DNA of 64,000 nt from positions 344,647 to 408,646 of the forward strand of contig CALSRS010000003.1 in assembly GCA_943788815.1 (NCBI GenBank). The letters are read 5' to 3'. Numbering within the stretch: the stretch's first letter is position 1; each line of letters opens with the position of its first letter. This document shows positions 28,886 through 37,749 of the stretch, piece by piece. This DNA comes from an uncultured Gammaproteobacteria bacterium (lineage in GTDB: Bacteria > Pseudomonadota > Gammaproteobacteria > Eutrophobiales > Eutrophobiaceae). The translations under genes were made by a program, and so were the position numbers. The notes beneath the pieces are model-generated. The model was not told the DNA's origin and did no database searches. It saw only the letters and a list, made by a program, of their open reading frames with translations.

Positions 28886-28926
28886 CGATATTCCCTCAAT
28901 TTATAAAGAATCTAAAGAATTATTAT

Positions 28927-29856
28927 CTAGCGTATACCCATGGCAGCTTTTTCTTCATTTAGCTGTTTCAGGTAGCGTTTTTCATAATATTCGATATACC
29001 AGGCACAACCTTCAGGATCTACAAACGGATTCACTGCTTGCTTACCGACTTGACCAAGTTTTTTATCTAATTCAATTGAAGATGCTCTGGCATAAAGGTA
29101 GACATCGCAAGTTAAGGATTTCAAATGGGCAAAGGAGTTTGCAAAATCTTCTGCAATTGCAGGATAAAGTTCATTTTTAAGAAGAGGTCCTCTTTCCACA
29201 CCCGACGCTGACATTCCACCCATATATACTGCGTTATATTCCTTGCCATTGTCATTGACCTTCATGGACCAGGTGGTGGTACCCGGGGTATGTCCACCTG
29301 TGATGTGGGCAACCAGGGTAGTGCCACCCAGGGTTAGCTCTTCCAGGTGTCCGATAGTGCCATCTACCTTAACGGGTTCAAAAAAACGTGCACCTTCAGG
29401 GTAAATGATATTTCTGAAATCAGTCTTGCCACCAGATGCCAGGATAGCTGCTGTTTCTTTGGAGGCTATGATTTTTGCCTCAGGTAGTAATCTTTGTAAT
29501 GCGGCAAGGCCCCCTACATGTTCTTCATGCGGATGAGAGTTGATGATGTACTTTATATCTCCCAGGTGAAAACCTGCTTTTACGATTGCCTCAACAACCC
29601 AATGGACCTGTTCTGGAGAAGTAGGATCCATGAGGATATGACCTTCGGGAGTGGTGATTAAAAATGCCCCCACTTCAGAATGGCCAACCCACCAAACATT
29701 ATCTATAAGGTTAATCGGATCCCTTTGCGTTTGGTCCGCATTGTTTGCCCTGTTTGCAGAATCCAGGCGCTCCAGTGTCAGTTGTGCAGAAATATTTGGA
29801 CTAACAGTAATCATAAGTACGATAGTCAAAATTGTGCTTAATATCTTTGAATTCAT
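28927..29856 (-). CDS. Exported MBL-fold protein with altered metal site
   Basis: Paralog of the MBL hydrolase at 12-13 kb, 309 residues with a signal peptide (ends NISAQ). The first zinc motif is HPHEEH (residues 108-113), with glutamate where B3-like enzymes have aspartate. The loop that carries the last zinc histidine in the other copy (LAGHGYWF) reads LYARASSIEL here, so that ligand is missing. THITGGHTPG keeps the middle histidine. One metal site, or different chemistry, is therefore likely. The ATG at 29856 has TTAGGGAG eight bases upstream; a GTG three codons earlier would lie on that site. It shares its transcript with the LPMO-like gene 41 bases downstream. Confidence 0.85.
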   Translation of the reverse strand: MNSKILSTILTIVLMITVSPNISAQLTLERLDSANRANNADQTQRDPINLIDNVWWVGHSEVGAFLITTPEGHILMDPTSPEQVHWVVEAIVKAGFHLGDIKYIINSHPHEEHVGGLAALQRLLPEAKIIASKETAAILASGGKTDFRNIIYPEGARFFEPVKVDGTIGHLEELTLGGTTLVAHITGGHTPGTTTWSMKVNDNGKEYNAVYMGGMSASGVERGPLLKNELYPAIAEDFANSFAHLKSLTCDVYLYARASSIELDKKLGQVGKQAVNPFVDPEGCAWYIEYYEKRYLKQLNEEKAAMGIR

Positions 29857-30193
29857 GTGTTTCACTCCCTAATCGTGTAATTATTTTTTATTAAAGCGAC
29901 GGCAAAATTGTAACAGTGAGTTTGACCCGATACTACTATATGTTTTTTTTAATAGGCATCGATATATATATAGTTTAAATATTATACTTATCAATAAGTT
30001 ATGTGTTTATTACGGTTTATAGGAATTTGGAAATAATTGATTTTCGGTGCAATGAATAATTTTTCAAGAGAGTCAGATTTTTTCATATGATAGATAAAAA
30101 TAATTTCTTTCTGAAATTCGTTAGAATCGCTGGCATATCGTATTTTTAAAATGAGATTTTTATAAATTACAAGATTAATATATAAAATTTACT
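29857..30193. other. Divergent intergenic region, MBL protein / carbonic anhydrase
   Basis: 337 bases, strongly AT-rich, no gene, repeat or clear hairpin seen. Promoters for both flanking genes are expected here. Confidence 0.5.
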
Positions 30194-30796
30194 ATGGAAG
30201 AATTACAAAAATTATTTAAAGGTAATCAAAAGTGGGTTGAAGAAATCACTTCTTCAGATCCTGATTTTTTTAAACGGCTCGCAAAACAACAAAAACCTGA
30301 AATATTATGGGTAGGGTGTTCTGATAGCCGTGTACCTGCAAATCAGATTATCAATATGCCTTCGGGTGAAGTTTTTGTGCATAGAAATATTGCCAATCAG
30401 GTTGTTATCAATGACGTTAATTGTCAATCTGTCATCCAGTATGCGGTCGAATTCTTAAAGGTCAAACACATTATCGTTTGCGGCCATTACGGTTGTGGAG
30501 GAGTTATTGCTTCATTAGAAGAAGCAGAAATCGATGGTGTTATATCGGAATGGTTAGTACATATCAAAAGTATTTATCAAGAATATAAATCAGAAATTGA
30601 TGCAATTGAATCTAAGCAACAAAAACTTAATCGTCTTTGCGAGCTCAACGTCATAAAGCAGGTGAAGAATCTGAAACAATCGGCACCGGTAATCAAAGGA
30701 TGGGATGAAGGGCAGTCCCTCAAGCTCCACGGTTGTATTTATAATATTGAAGATGGAATATTGAGGGATCTCAAAATCAGTATTTCAGGTCCATGA
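30194..30796 (+). CDS. Beta-class carbonic anhydrase
   Basis: Cytoplasmic zinc enzyme that interconverts CO2 and bicarbonate. Zinc ligands are visible as C42 (CSDSR), H98 and C101 (HYGCGG); the catalytic dyad D44/R46 is intact. Length (200 residues) and C-terminus (LKLHGCIYNIEDGIL) fit the bacterial Can-type enzyme. It is a single gene, convergent with ccoP with 12 bases between stops. No leader peptide. Its place beside the oxidase operon is not known to be functional. Confidence 0.93.
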   Translation: MEELQKLFKGNQKWVEEITSSDPDFFKRLAKQQKPEILWVGCSDSRVPANQIINMPSGEVFVHRNIANQVVINDVNCQSVIQYAVEFLKVKHIIVCGHYGCGGVIASLEEAEIDGVISEWLVHIKSIYQEYKSEIDAIESKQQKLNRLCELNVIKQVKNLKQSAPVIKGWDEGQSLKLHGCIYNIEDGILRDLKISISGP

Positions 30797-30808
30797 ATTG
30801 TAGCGGAA

Positions 30809-31690
30809 TTATTTGGTTAGCCAGGCAATTATCAGGCGTATCTGAACATCGCTTAAGCGGTCTTCAAAGGCAGGCATGATTCCTGTTCGACCATTTGCAA
30901 TCGTTTCAGTTAAAGCCTCATCAGTCTTCCCATAAAACCACACGGTGTCCACCAGATTTGTCGCCCCAAGATTAATATTTCCTGATCCATCTGCGCCGTG
31001 ACAGCCGATACATAATCGGTTGTATATTAGTTTACCCGGGTGATTGTCAGTTAAATCGCTACCACTACCCCAGGCCTGGAGAAAATTAACTACCTGCCCA
31101 ATTTCATCCTGATCCAGGGTATTTTTCCATGCTGGCATATTAGCACTGCGACCATTGCGAATAGACTCTTCTATCCTTGCGAGGGTCCCTCCCCATTGCC
31201 ACTCGCCGTTACGAAGATTAGGAAACTTATTAAGCAGGCCATATCCACTTCGGCTGTGGCACATTCCGCAATTTCTTTCAAAGGTATTGGCAGCGGTATT
31301 CATCAATGCTGAATCAGATTGCAGGTCTTTAAGTGGCATGCTTAGTACGGCATTTCTAGCCAAATCAAATTCTGCTTGATAGGAGGTGTAGCTTTCATTC
31401 ATACGATCTGCTTGTGACCATTTTAAAATACCACCGAAAGTCCCAAGGCCGGGATATAACATCAGGTAGATAACAGAAATGACCATCGTTGATAGAATTA
31501 GCCAGAACCACCACAATGGTGGGGAATGACCACCTTCATTCAGGTTTTCATCCCAAATAATTTTATCGTGTTCATCATCAGAAGATTTTCCGAAATAGAT
31601 ACTGAATAACATCCAGGCGAGTCCTATGAGACTGCCGATAGTCACTACGGCAATCCAGCCCCCCCAGAAACTTGATGGTAAGTCAGCCAT
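30809..31690 (-). CDS. ccoP: cbb3-type cytochrome c oxidase subunit III (diheme)
   Basis: Electron-input subunit of the high-affinity cbb3 oxidase, membrane-anchored with a periplasmic part. Two haem sites, CGMCH and CIGCH, each start a cytochrome c domain; an N-terminal membrane helix (SSFWGGWIAVVTIGSLIGLAW) and a second helix near residues 60-80 (WFWLILSTMVISVIYLML) anchor it. I choose the ATG at 31690 (MADLPSSFW), which overlaps the ccoQ stop by eight bases and matches family starts; the upstream ATG at 31732 lies inside ccoQ. Last gene of the operon. Confidence 0.93.
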   Translation of the reverse strand: MADLPSSFWGGWIAVVTIGSLIGLAWMLFSIYFGKSSDDEHDKIIWDENLNEGGHSPPLWWFWLILSTMVISVIYLMLYPGLGTFGGILKWSQADRMNESYTSYQAEFDLARNAVLSMPLKDLQSDSALMNTAANTFERNCGMCHSRSGYGLLNKFPNLRNGEWQWGGTLARIEESIRNGRSANMPAWKNTLDQDEIGQVVNFLQAWGSGSDLTDNHPGKLIYNRLCIGCHGADGSGNINLGATNLVDTVWFYGKTDEALTETIANGRTGIMPAFEDRLSDVQIRLIIAWLTK

Positions 31691-31829
31691 GGTAGTCTTC
31701 ATCCTCCAGGGGGATACGGGATGCTTCTTCAAGTGAAGAGGATTTTGAATTTAGCGAGACGTATACGACTACGCCAATCATAAATGCCATCACCAACATA
31801 TCACCAGCAAAAAGAAAAAAGGTCATCAT
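31683..31829 (-). CDS. ccoQ: cbb3 oxidase small subunit CcoQ
   Basis: A 48-residue membrane peptide between ccoO and ccoP, short enough to be missed by automatic calling. It reads as one hydrophobic helix (MTFFLFAGDMLVMAFMIGVV, then VYVSLN) and a polar acidic tail ending IPLEDEDYHG, the usual CcoQ/FixQ layout. The start ATGATG overlaps the ccoO stop by four bases, with GGGGAG seven bases upstream, and its stop overlaps the ccoP start. CcoQ helps stability of the oxidase complex. Confidence 0.88.
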   Translation of the reverse strand: MMTFFLFAGDMLVMAFMIGVVVYVSLNSKSSSLEEASRIPLEDEDYHG

Positions 31830-32461
31830 GGTAAATCTCCCCTTGAGTATGCAGTCCCTAGGACCTGCATATAGGCAATCAATGCATCCAGTTCAGTTTT
31901 CCCTTCAAGAGATTTTGCAGATGTTGCTATATCTTCCTCGCTATAGGGATGTCCCAGTTTTTGCAACGCCCGTAACCGCAATTCAATATCCTCGTTTTCA
32001 TTGACAGGGGTGTCCACCAGCCAGGGATAGGCCGGCATAATGGAATTGGGTATAACATCCCGAGGATTCTGAAAATGAACCCTGTGCCAATCGTCTGTAT
32101 ATTTTCCACCAATGCGGTGCAGATCAGGTCCGGTTCGTTTAGATCCCCAAAGGAATGGACGATCATAAACAAATTCACCAGCACGGGAGTATGGACCGTA
32201 GCGTTGAATTTCTGCATATAAGGGTCTTACGTTCTGGGTATGGCAAACACTACAGGATTCTCTGATATAAATATCACGACCCATCAACTCAAGGGGATTA
32301 TACACTCGGGTATTTTCCGTAGCAGTTTGAAGTGATTCCTGAAAAAGACTGGGCAGGACCTGAACCAAACCACCAATTGATGAGACAAACAGGATGCCAA
32401 AAATCAGCAAACCTGAATTTTCTTCAAGTTTTTTATGCAGTGCAAGGCCGTTAAACTTCAT
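31826..32461 (-). CDS. ccoO: cbb3-type cytochrome c oxidase subunit II (monoheme)
   Basis: Membrane-anchored monoheme cytochrome that passes electrons from CcoP to CcoN. One N-terminal helix (LLIFGILFVSSIGGLVQVLPS), haem motif CSVCH in ESCSVCHTQNVRPL, and the conserved YGPYSRAGEFVYDRPFLWGSKRTGPDL segment. 211 residues is normal. It overlaps the end of ccoN by 11 bases and the start of ccoQ by 4, so the whole operon is tightly coupled. Confidence 0.95.
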   Translation of the reverse strand: MKFNGLALHKKLEENSGLLIFGILFVSSIGGLVQVLPSLFQESLQTATENTRVYNPLELMGRDIYIRESCSVCHTQNVRPLYAEIQRYGPYSRAGEFVYDRPFLWGSKRTGPDLHRIGGKYTDDWHRVHFQNPRDVIPNSIMPAYPWLVDTPVNENEDIELRLRALQKLGHPYSEEDIATSAKSLEGKTELDALIAYMQVLGTAYSRGDLP

Positions 32462-33899
32462 TTCCGATTGCTCCTGTCACCGGTGGTGGACTGACTTTGA
32501 TAACAGTCTTTCCGGCGACTGTTCGGTAGAGATTGATAACCATAAGAAAAGTGCCCGACAGGAATAACAGTCCGGCAACCAGCCTGAGTCCATAATAAGG
32601 TGGCATACTGCTGACTATGTCACGAAAGCTATATCGTAATTCACCGAGTTCATCGAGACTTAGCCAGAGTATTCCCTGGGTAATGCCTGCACCCCACATA
32701 GATAATACGTATAACATGGTCCCGGCCAGGGCCAGCCAGAAATGTATGTTGGCCAGTCTGTCGCTATAAAGTTTTGCCCCCACCAGTCGAGGAACCATAA
32801 AATAAAATGTCCCAAATGTAATGAGTGCGTTCCATCCAAGTGCGCCGGAATGTACATGACCGATTGTCCAGTCGGTAAAATGGCTGACGACATTGACGCT
32901 TTTAATAGCCATCATAGGTCCTTCAAAGGTCGCCAGACCATAAAATGCCAGGGATAACACGATAAATTTCAATGCAGGATCAGTACGTAGTTTTTCTGAT
33001 GCAGTGCTGACCGTCATGACACCATTGATCATCGTAGCCCATGAAGGCGCGAGCAGGATTAAACTCATTACCATTCCCAGGTTCTGCACCCATTCAGGGA
33101 TGGAACTGAAATGCAGATGATGTGGACCAGCCCAGATATAACTATAGGTAAATGCCCAGAAGGCAATAATAGACAAGCGATAACTCCAGATTGGACGGTC
33201 TGCATGCTTGGGCAAGAAGTAATACAACATCCCCAGGAATCCACCTGTAAGCAAAAAACCCACAGCGTTATGACCATACCACCACTGTAAGATGGCATCC
33301 TGCGCACCAGCAAATAAGCTGTATGATTTTGTCATGGTTACGGGTATAGCCAGACTGTTAAAGATGTGCAGCATGGCAATCACGATGATCATTGCCCCGT
33401 AAAACCAGTTGGATATGTAAATTTGTTTAATCTTTCGGTTGGCAATCGTGCCAAAAAAAACAATAGCAAAACATACCCAAACCACGGTTATTGCCAGGTC
33501 AAAAGGCCACTCCAACTCTGCATACCCTTTCCCGCCGTTTAATCCCATCAACAGGGATATCCCGCCTGTCAAAATGATAAGTTGCCATGCCCAGCAGGTG
33601 AACCATGCCAGTTTTGGTGCAAACAGCGTGATGTGACTGGTTCGTTGGACGCTGTAAAAGCCTGTTGCCATCAGCGCAGATACACCAAAACCAAAAATTA
33701 CAGCATTGGTATGTAATGTCCGCAGGCGTCCAAAACTTAGCCACGGTTGACCAAAATCAAGCGTTGGCCAGATGAGTTCTGCAGCAACATATACTCCGGC
33801 AATCATGCCGAGTATTGACCAGATCATGGCAAAGAAGACCAGTATCAGAACGATAGTATCTTGATATGTTTTTGCTTGATCATTTGCCATGGCGTTCAT
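32451..33899 (-). CDS. ccoN: cbb3-type cytochrome c oxidase subunit I (catalytic)
   Basis: Catalytic haem-copper subunit that reduces oxygen under low-oxygen conditions. 482 residues with about twelve membrane helices. The metal-binding histidines are in LHTNAVIFGFG, YGHNAVGFLLTGGFLG, AGPHHLHFSSIPEW and TIGHVHSGALGWNA. It follows the Yip1-family gene with a four-base overlap and leads into ccoO. A perfect FNR/ANR box lies upstream of the operon. Confidence 0.96.
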   Translation of the reverse strand: MNAMANDQAKTYQDTIVLILVFFAMIWSILGMIAGVYVAAELIWPTLDFGQPWLSFGRLRTLHTNAVIFGFGVSALMATGFYSVQRTSHITLFAPKLAWFTCWAWQLIILTGGISLLMGLNGGKGYAELEWPFDLAITVVWVCFAIVFFGTIANRKIKQIYISNWFYGAMIIVIAMLHIFNSLAIPVTMTKSYSLFAGAQDAILQWWYGHNAVGFLLTGGFLGMLYYFLPKHADRPIWSYRLSIIAFWAFTYSYIWAGPHHLHFSSIPEWVQNLGMVMSLILLAPSWATMINGVMTVSTASEKLRTDPALKFIVLSLAFYGLATFEGPMMAIKSVNVVSHFTDWTIGHVHSGALGWNALITFGTFYFMVPRLVGAKLYSDRLANIHFWLALAGTMLYVLSMWGAGITQGILWLSLDELGELRYSFRDIVSSMPPYYGLRLVAGLLFLSGTFLMVINLYRTVAGKTVIKVSPPPVTGAIGNEV

Positions 33900-34510
33900 A
33901 TTCCTAACTCAGGCCCAAGACCCATGGTCCATAAAAACATGGTGATCCCCAGAAGGCTGACAAATGCCACTAGCAGATATGCGATAAGGGCTGATGCCAT
34001 TAACACACCTTTTTCTGGGGTAATACCCAATGCAATTGGCAGACCTCGGTAGAGGAGTGACATGCTCCAGATTAAATATGGAACCAGTACCAGAACATTG
34101 ATAAATGCATGGGGATAGAGATGGGTAATACTTCCAATGATTAATGGAGCTCCTACTATCGTAACGATAGCAAAATGTGTTCCCAGCGATTTCGATGCAC
34201 CATATGTGGCAGACATCCATTGTGAGACCAGAGCGGTAGTAACAAAACCAAAAAGTAAAGTAATGTAATAGGCTACGCTGATTCCAAGTAATACTGATGT
34301 GGGCAGGAATATCGGTTCAACTGCACCAATCTGCCAACCAAATATAGTTGCCCCGATAAATGCGAATGTGGGCGGAATTAATCCAATCCAGATGGCAATC
34401 TTGAAGAAAATTCTGGACGCAGATAGTTCATGGCTGGCAAGACCCTTACAGGTTGCCAGTGGTTGAAACAGGAGTCGTGCCAGGAGTAGTAGCTCAGATT
34501 CAGTCGTCAT
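33896..34510 (-). CDS. Yip1-family membrane protein at head of the cbb3 operon
   Basis: 204-residue integral membrane protein with five hydrophobic helices, matching the Yip1 family in its start (LLLLARLLFQPLATCKGLAS) and helix pattern. Function in bacteria is not established. Its stop overlaps the ccoN start by four bases and it is the first gene behind the FNR-type box, so it is expressed with the oxidase. This position suggests a role in assembly or membrane placement of the oxidase, which is inference. It is not one of the known CcoGHIS maturation proteins. Confidence 0.8.
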   Translation of the reverse strand: MTTESELLLLARLLFQPLATCKGLASHELSASRIFFKIAIWIGLIPPTFAFIGATIFGWQIGAVEPIFLPTSVLLGISVAYYITLLFGFVTTALVSQWMSATYGASKSLGTHFAIVTIVGAPLIIGSITHLYPHAFINVLVLVPYLIWSMSLLYRGLPIALGITPEKGVLMASALIAYLLVAFVSLLGITMFLWTMGLGPELGI

Positions 34511-34923
34511 TTTTCCCTTTTTTATAATGGCGGCTTTGTCAAAAAATTCTAATTTTCATCCTAAATGTAACTAGAAATTCACATATTGATCTGGATCAAT
34601 ATATTCATGATTACAATAAATGAGGATATTAAAGTTTTAGGAAGGTTAGATTTAATTCAATAAAGGGACATGAGGTCTTCTATAAATTGATAGCGAAATT
34701 GAATACTTAAGAATAGGGTATAAAAACTGAGCTACAAATAGGAACGAGCTGTCATTGGACCAGCATTGGACGATGTATCACTGGCGGGTAATAATTAAAT
34801 TTAATCCTTACGAATAATAGAATGATCTTTTCACAGATAGCTATCTGCCGTGTGATTCAAACCTGTGCATTGAGTTAAAAGCTCAAGACCATCCATTCCC
34901 AATAACCGGGAAGACTTGGATTT
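34511..34923. other. Intergenic region between cbb3 operon and triad 3
   Basis: 413 bases. Besides the FNR box and its promoter I see no gene. The half nearest the ankyrin gene has no convincing terminator, only a short ATTCCCAATAACCGGGAA hairpin (about 34896-34913). Confidence 0.5.
34586..34599 (-). promoter_or_regulatory. FNR/ANR box
   Basis: Perfect consensus TTGAT-CTGG-ATCAA, centred 82 bases upstream of the Yip1-ccoNOQP operon. A TAGGAT hexamer lies 22 bases further towards the gene, which is the spacing expected for a class II (about -41.5) FNR-activated promoter. It implies induction of the oxidase at low oxygen by an FNR or ANR-type regulator. Confidence 0.82.
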
Positions 34924-36381
34924 TTATTCAGCAGCGCGCTGAGAGACAATTTTTACGCCTGATTTTTCAAGTGGCAATGCACCTAGTGAAAGTAACAAGT
35001 CAGCCGTATCTCTTCTGAATGACCTTGGTGTTTGAGTATATGCATCGCCCATTCCTTCCGTAACAATAGCGTAGGAAATACTTAATGGTGTCTGACCAAA
35101 ACCGTCAAAAACATTTGGATTAGCTCCATTTTTTAGTAGATATTCAATAACATTGTTATAACCGTGGTAGGACGCCGAATGGAGAGGTGTCCATCCAAAT
35201 TGGCCGACCGTATTAAGATCTCCTCCAAGACCATGTAAGTATTCTACGATTTCTAATGCCAGAGGTGGTTCAACTGCAGGTGTATTGGCTAGTCCCGTCC
35301 CACCACCTGCAGCCATCATCAATGCAGTGACGTTTTGATCGGTTGGGATAAATGGGTCTGCACCTGCCTCAATGAGGACTTTGATTGCTTCTAAATTTGT
35401 TTGTTCGGCTGCCATTAATAATGGTGTCGCCCCCTGGTAACTGACACCTGATGGTGCTCTCGCACCTCCATAGCTACCCTGATTGATAATAGCACCGCCC
35501 TTTACCGGATTTGGGTGTTTGATCTGTGCATTAGGATCTGCACCGGATGCGAGTAATGCCTTTATTATTCCGATCGCCTGCTCGTCTTTGGCAGCTTCAT
35601 GTAACGGAGTTATCCCATCTTTGTTTACCGAATTGGGATCAGCGCCTTCATCTAGTAGTAGCCTGACTACATCTTCATAACCACCCACGCTTGCGATCAT
35701 TAATGGTGTCAGGCCGGATTTCTGAATTTTTTCGTTAACGTCCGCACCCGCACTCAGTAGTGCACCAACCGTATCAACACTTCCTTGCTGTACCGCAAAC
35801 AATATAGGACTAAATCCGGTATTTGTTCTTAGATTTACATCTGCTTCATATTCCACCAGTAAGTCTGCTATTTCTTCGTGTTGTTCTGCCACTGCCCACA
35901 TTAATGCTGTTTGACCAGCATTATCTTCACGGGCATTGGGATCAGCGTCATGTTCAAGAAGAAGTTTAACGACATCACGTTTCCCTCTTTCAGATGCGAC
36001 CATCAATGGTGTCTCACCGGATAATAGACCAATGTTTGGGTTGGCTCCTGCTTCAAGTAATTTTTCAAGTAAAACGACATCTGCATTGGCTGCTGCCAGA
36101 TATGCAGGGGTTACTCCGTAGTTATTTCTGGCATTGACGTCTGCATCGTTTTGTAAAAGCAGCTGAGTCAATTCCAGGTTGTTTTGATGAGCTGCATGGG
36201 CAAGTGCTGTCGTGCCATCTTCTTCGGGCAGGTTAATATCAGTTCCATTTTGGATTAAAGTTTTAACCGTATCGGTATCACCAGCTTTTGCAGCATTGAC
36301 TACACTATTAATTTCGCCTACAGCAACATTACTAATCGTAAGTAGGCAAGTGAGCAGTAAACAAGAAAATTGATTTGTCAT
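34924..36381 (-). CDS. Exported ankyrin-repeat protein (triad 3)
   Basis: 485 residues: signal peptide (MTNQFSCLLLTCLLTISNVA) and about twelve ankyrin repeats, with one glycine-rich break (GGAIINQGSYGGARAPSG) near the middle. Unlike the triad 1 and 2 proteins it lacks the cysteine-pair insertion and the C-LGRGGLE tail and has no cysteine in the mature chain. The ATG at 36381 has GGAG eight bases upstream and gives a normal signal peptide; the longer reading from 36456 would overlap DUF1552 and lacks one. It is the last gene of triad 3, 13 bases after DUF1552. Confidence 0.87.
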   Translation of the reverse strand: MTNQFSCLLLTCLLTISNVAVGEINSVVNAAKAGDTDTVKTLIQNGTDINLPEEDGTTALAHAAHQNNLELTQLLLQNDADVNARNNYGVTPAYLAAANADVVLLEKLLEAGANPNIGLLSGETPLMVASERGKRDVVKLLLEHDADPNAREDNAGQTALMWAVAEQHEEIADLLVEYEADVNLRTNTGFSPILFAVQQGSVDTVGALLSAGADVNEKIQKSGLTPLMIASVGGYEDVVRLLLDEGADPNSVNKDGITPLHEAAKDEQAIGIIKALLASGADPNAQIKHPNPVKGGAIINQGSYGGARAPSGVSYQGATPLLMAAEQTNLEAIKVLIEAGADPFIPTDQNVTALMMAAGGGTGLANTPAVEPPLALEIVEYLHGLGGDLNTVGQFGWTPLHSASYHGYNNVIEYLLKNGANPNVFDGFGQTPLSISYAIVTEGMGDAYTQTPRSFRRDTADLLLSLGALPLEKSGVKIVSQRAAE

Positions 36382-36394
36382 AATTGTCTCCTGA

Positions 36395-37747
36395 TCACAT
36401 TGTTGGTAGAGGTAGTTTTCCAGTACTGTCGCCCAGGCTATCCATTTCCAAACCAATTTTATCCAGCATAGTCAGGAACAAATTATTCATTGGGGTATTG
36501 GTCGGAAATTTGATGTGCGTTCCACCTTTAATTCCTTTAACTCCTCCAGCAAACAGGACTATAGGCAAGTCTCTAAAGATATGTAGATTTCCATCACTCA
36601 AGGCACTGCCATATAACATCATGGAGTGATCAAGCAGTGAAGCATCTCCATCAGGTGTTGATTGGAGTTTTTCCAGATAGTAAGAAAGTAACTTCGCGTG
36701 GAAGATATTGACCTGGATAGTCTTGGCTATCTTTTCTTTATCTCCCTGGTGATGGGTAACTGAATGGTGGGCATCACCAAATCCTAATTCTGGATAGGCA
36801 CGGTTACTCATTTCATGGCCGATCTGGAATGTAGAGACCCGGGTCATATCACTTTGCCAGGCGAGAACTTGAAGGTCTACCAATAGCTTGTAATATTCAG
36901 AAAAGACACTGGGGACACCCACTGGTCCGGTAACTTCAGGTAGTTCTCGGTCACTTTGTTGTTCGGCAACTTGGATACGTCTTTCAACATCACGTATAGC
37001 ATCAAGATATTGATCAATTTTACCTCGGTCTGATGCTGGTAATTTCTCTCGTAAGTTTTTTACATTTGCAACGACGGCATCGAGGATACTCTTGTTTTCC
37101 TTCATGCGTTGCATTCTGATTTTTGGATCCGTTGTTCCACTATCACCGAACAGGCGTTCAAAAATAACTCTGGGACGGTTCTCCATGGGCAGTGGAGTCG
37201 TTTCGTTTAACCAGGAAATTGTATTGTAGTATGCGCAACTGTAGGCAGACTCACAGGCTCCAACAACTTCAGATGATTCCATGCCAACTTCAAGTGATGC
37301 CAGTTGAGTGTGCTTTTTAAATTCCCTTGCTGCGACCTGGTCTACTGAGATACCCGCCTTTAAATCAGCCCCGGATGTCATCCGGGCATGGGCGCCTGTC
37401 AGAAAAGCGGTGCAAGCTCGAGGATGATCTCCTCCAATTTCGCCATCAATCTTGGCCGCCTGGTTTTGTGCTAATCCGCTAAGGACCAGCATACGATCCT
37501 TAAATGCAGCGAGTGGTTTTAATACCGGGGTCAATTCAAAATTTTCACCTTCGGTTGAAGGAGTAAATTGATCCATGATGATCCCATTAGGGACTTCTAT
37601 AAAAGAAAGTCGTGTTGGTCTTTGGGTTATCCCTGAGGCGACGGCACCAAATACAGGCACCATAGAATCCAGAAAAGGGATGGCCAAAGCGGCGCCAGCA
37701 CCACGAAGAAAGGTACGTCTTGGTAAAGATTTATTGAGTATTATCAT
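36395..37747 (-). CDS. Tat-exported DUF1552 protein (triad 3)
   Basis: 450 residues with Tat motif RRTFLRG and hydrophobic stretch near the start. It shares with the other two copies the SYN-type block YNTISW...PLPMENRPRVIFERLFGD, the HHSVTHHQGDKEK region and the DHSMMLYGSALSDGN segment, but is clearly more diverged (for instance DLPIVLFAGG near the end). It follows DUF1592 by two bases, without the ATGA overlap of the other triads. Function unknown; partner of the cytochrome by context. Confidence 0.9.
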   Translation of the reverse strand: MIILNKSLPRRTFLRGAGAALAIPFLDSMVPVFGAVASGITQRPTRLSFIEVPNGIIMDQFTPSTEGENFELTPVLKPLAAFKDRMLVLSGLAQNQAAKIDGEIGGDHPRACTAFLTGAHARMTSGADLKAGISVDQVAAREFKKHTQLASLEVGMESSEVVGACESAYSCAYYNTISWLNETTPLPMENRPRVIFERLFGDSGTTDPKIRMQRMKENKSILDAVVANVKNLREKLPASDRGKIDQYLDAIRDVERRIQVAEQQSDRELPEVTGPVGVPSVFSEYYKLLVDLQVLAWQSDMTRVSTFQIGHEMSNRAYPELGFGDAHHSVTHHQGDKEKIAKTIQVNIFHAKLLSYYLEKLQSTPDGDASLLDHSMMLYGSALSDGNLHIFRDLPIVLFAGGVKGIKGGTHIKFPTNTPMNNLFLTMLDKIGLEMDSLGDSTGKLPLPTM

Positions 37748-37749
37748 GA

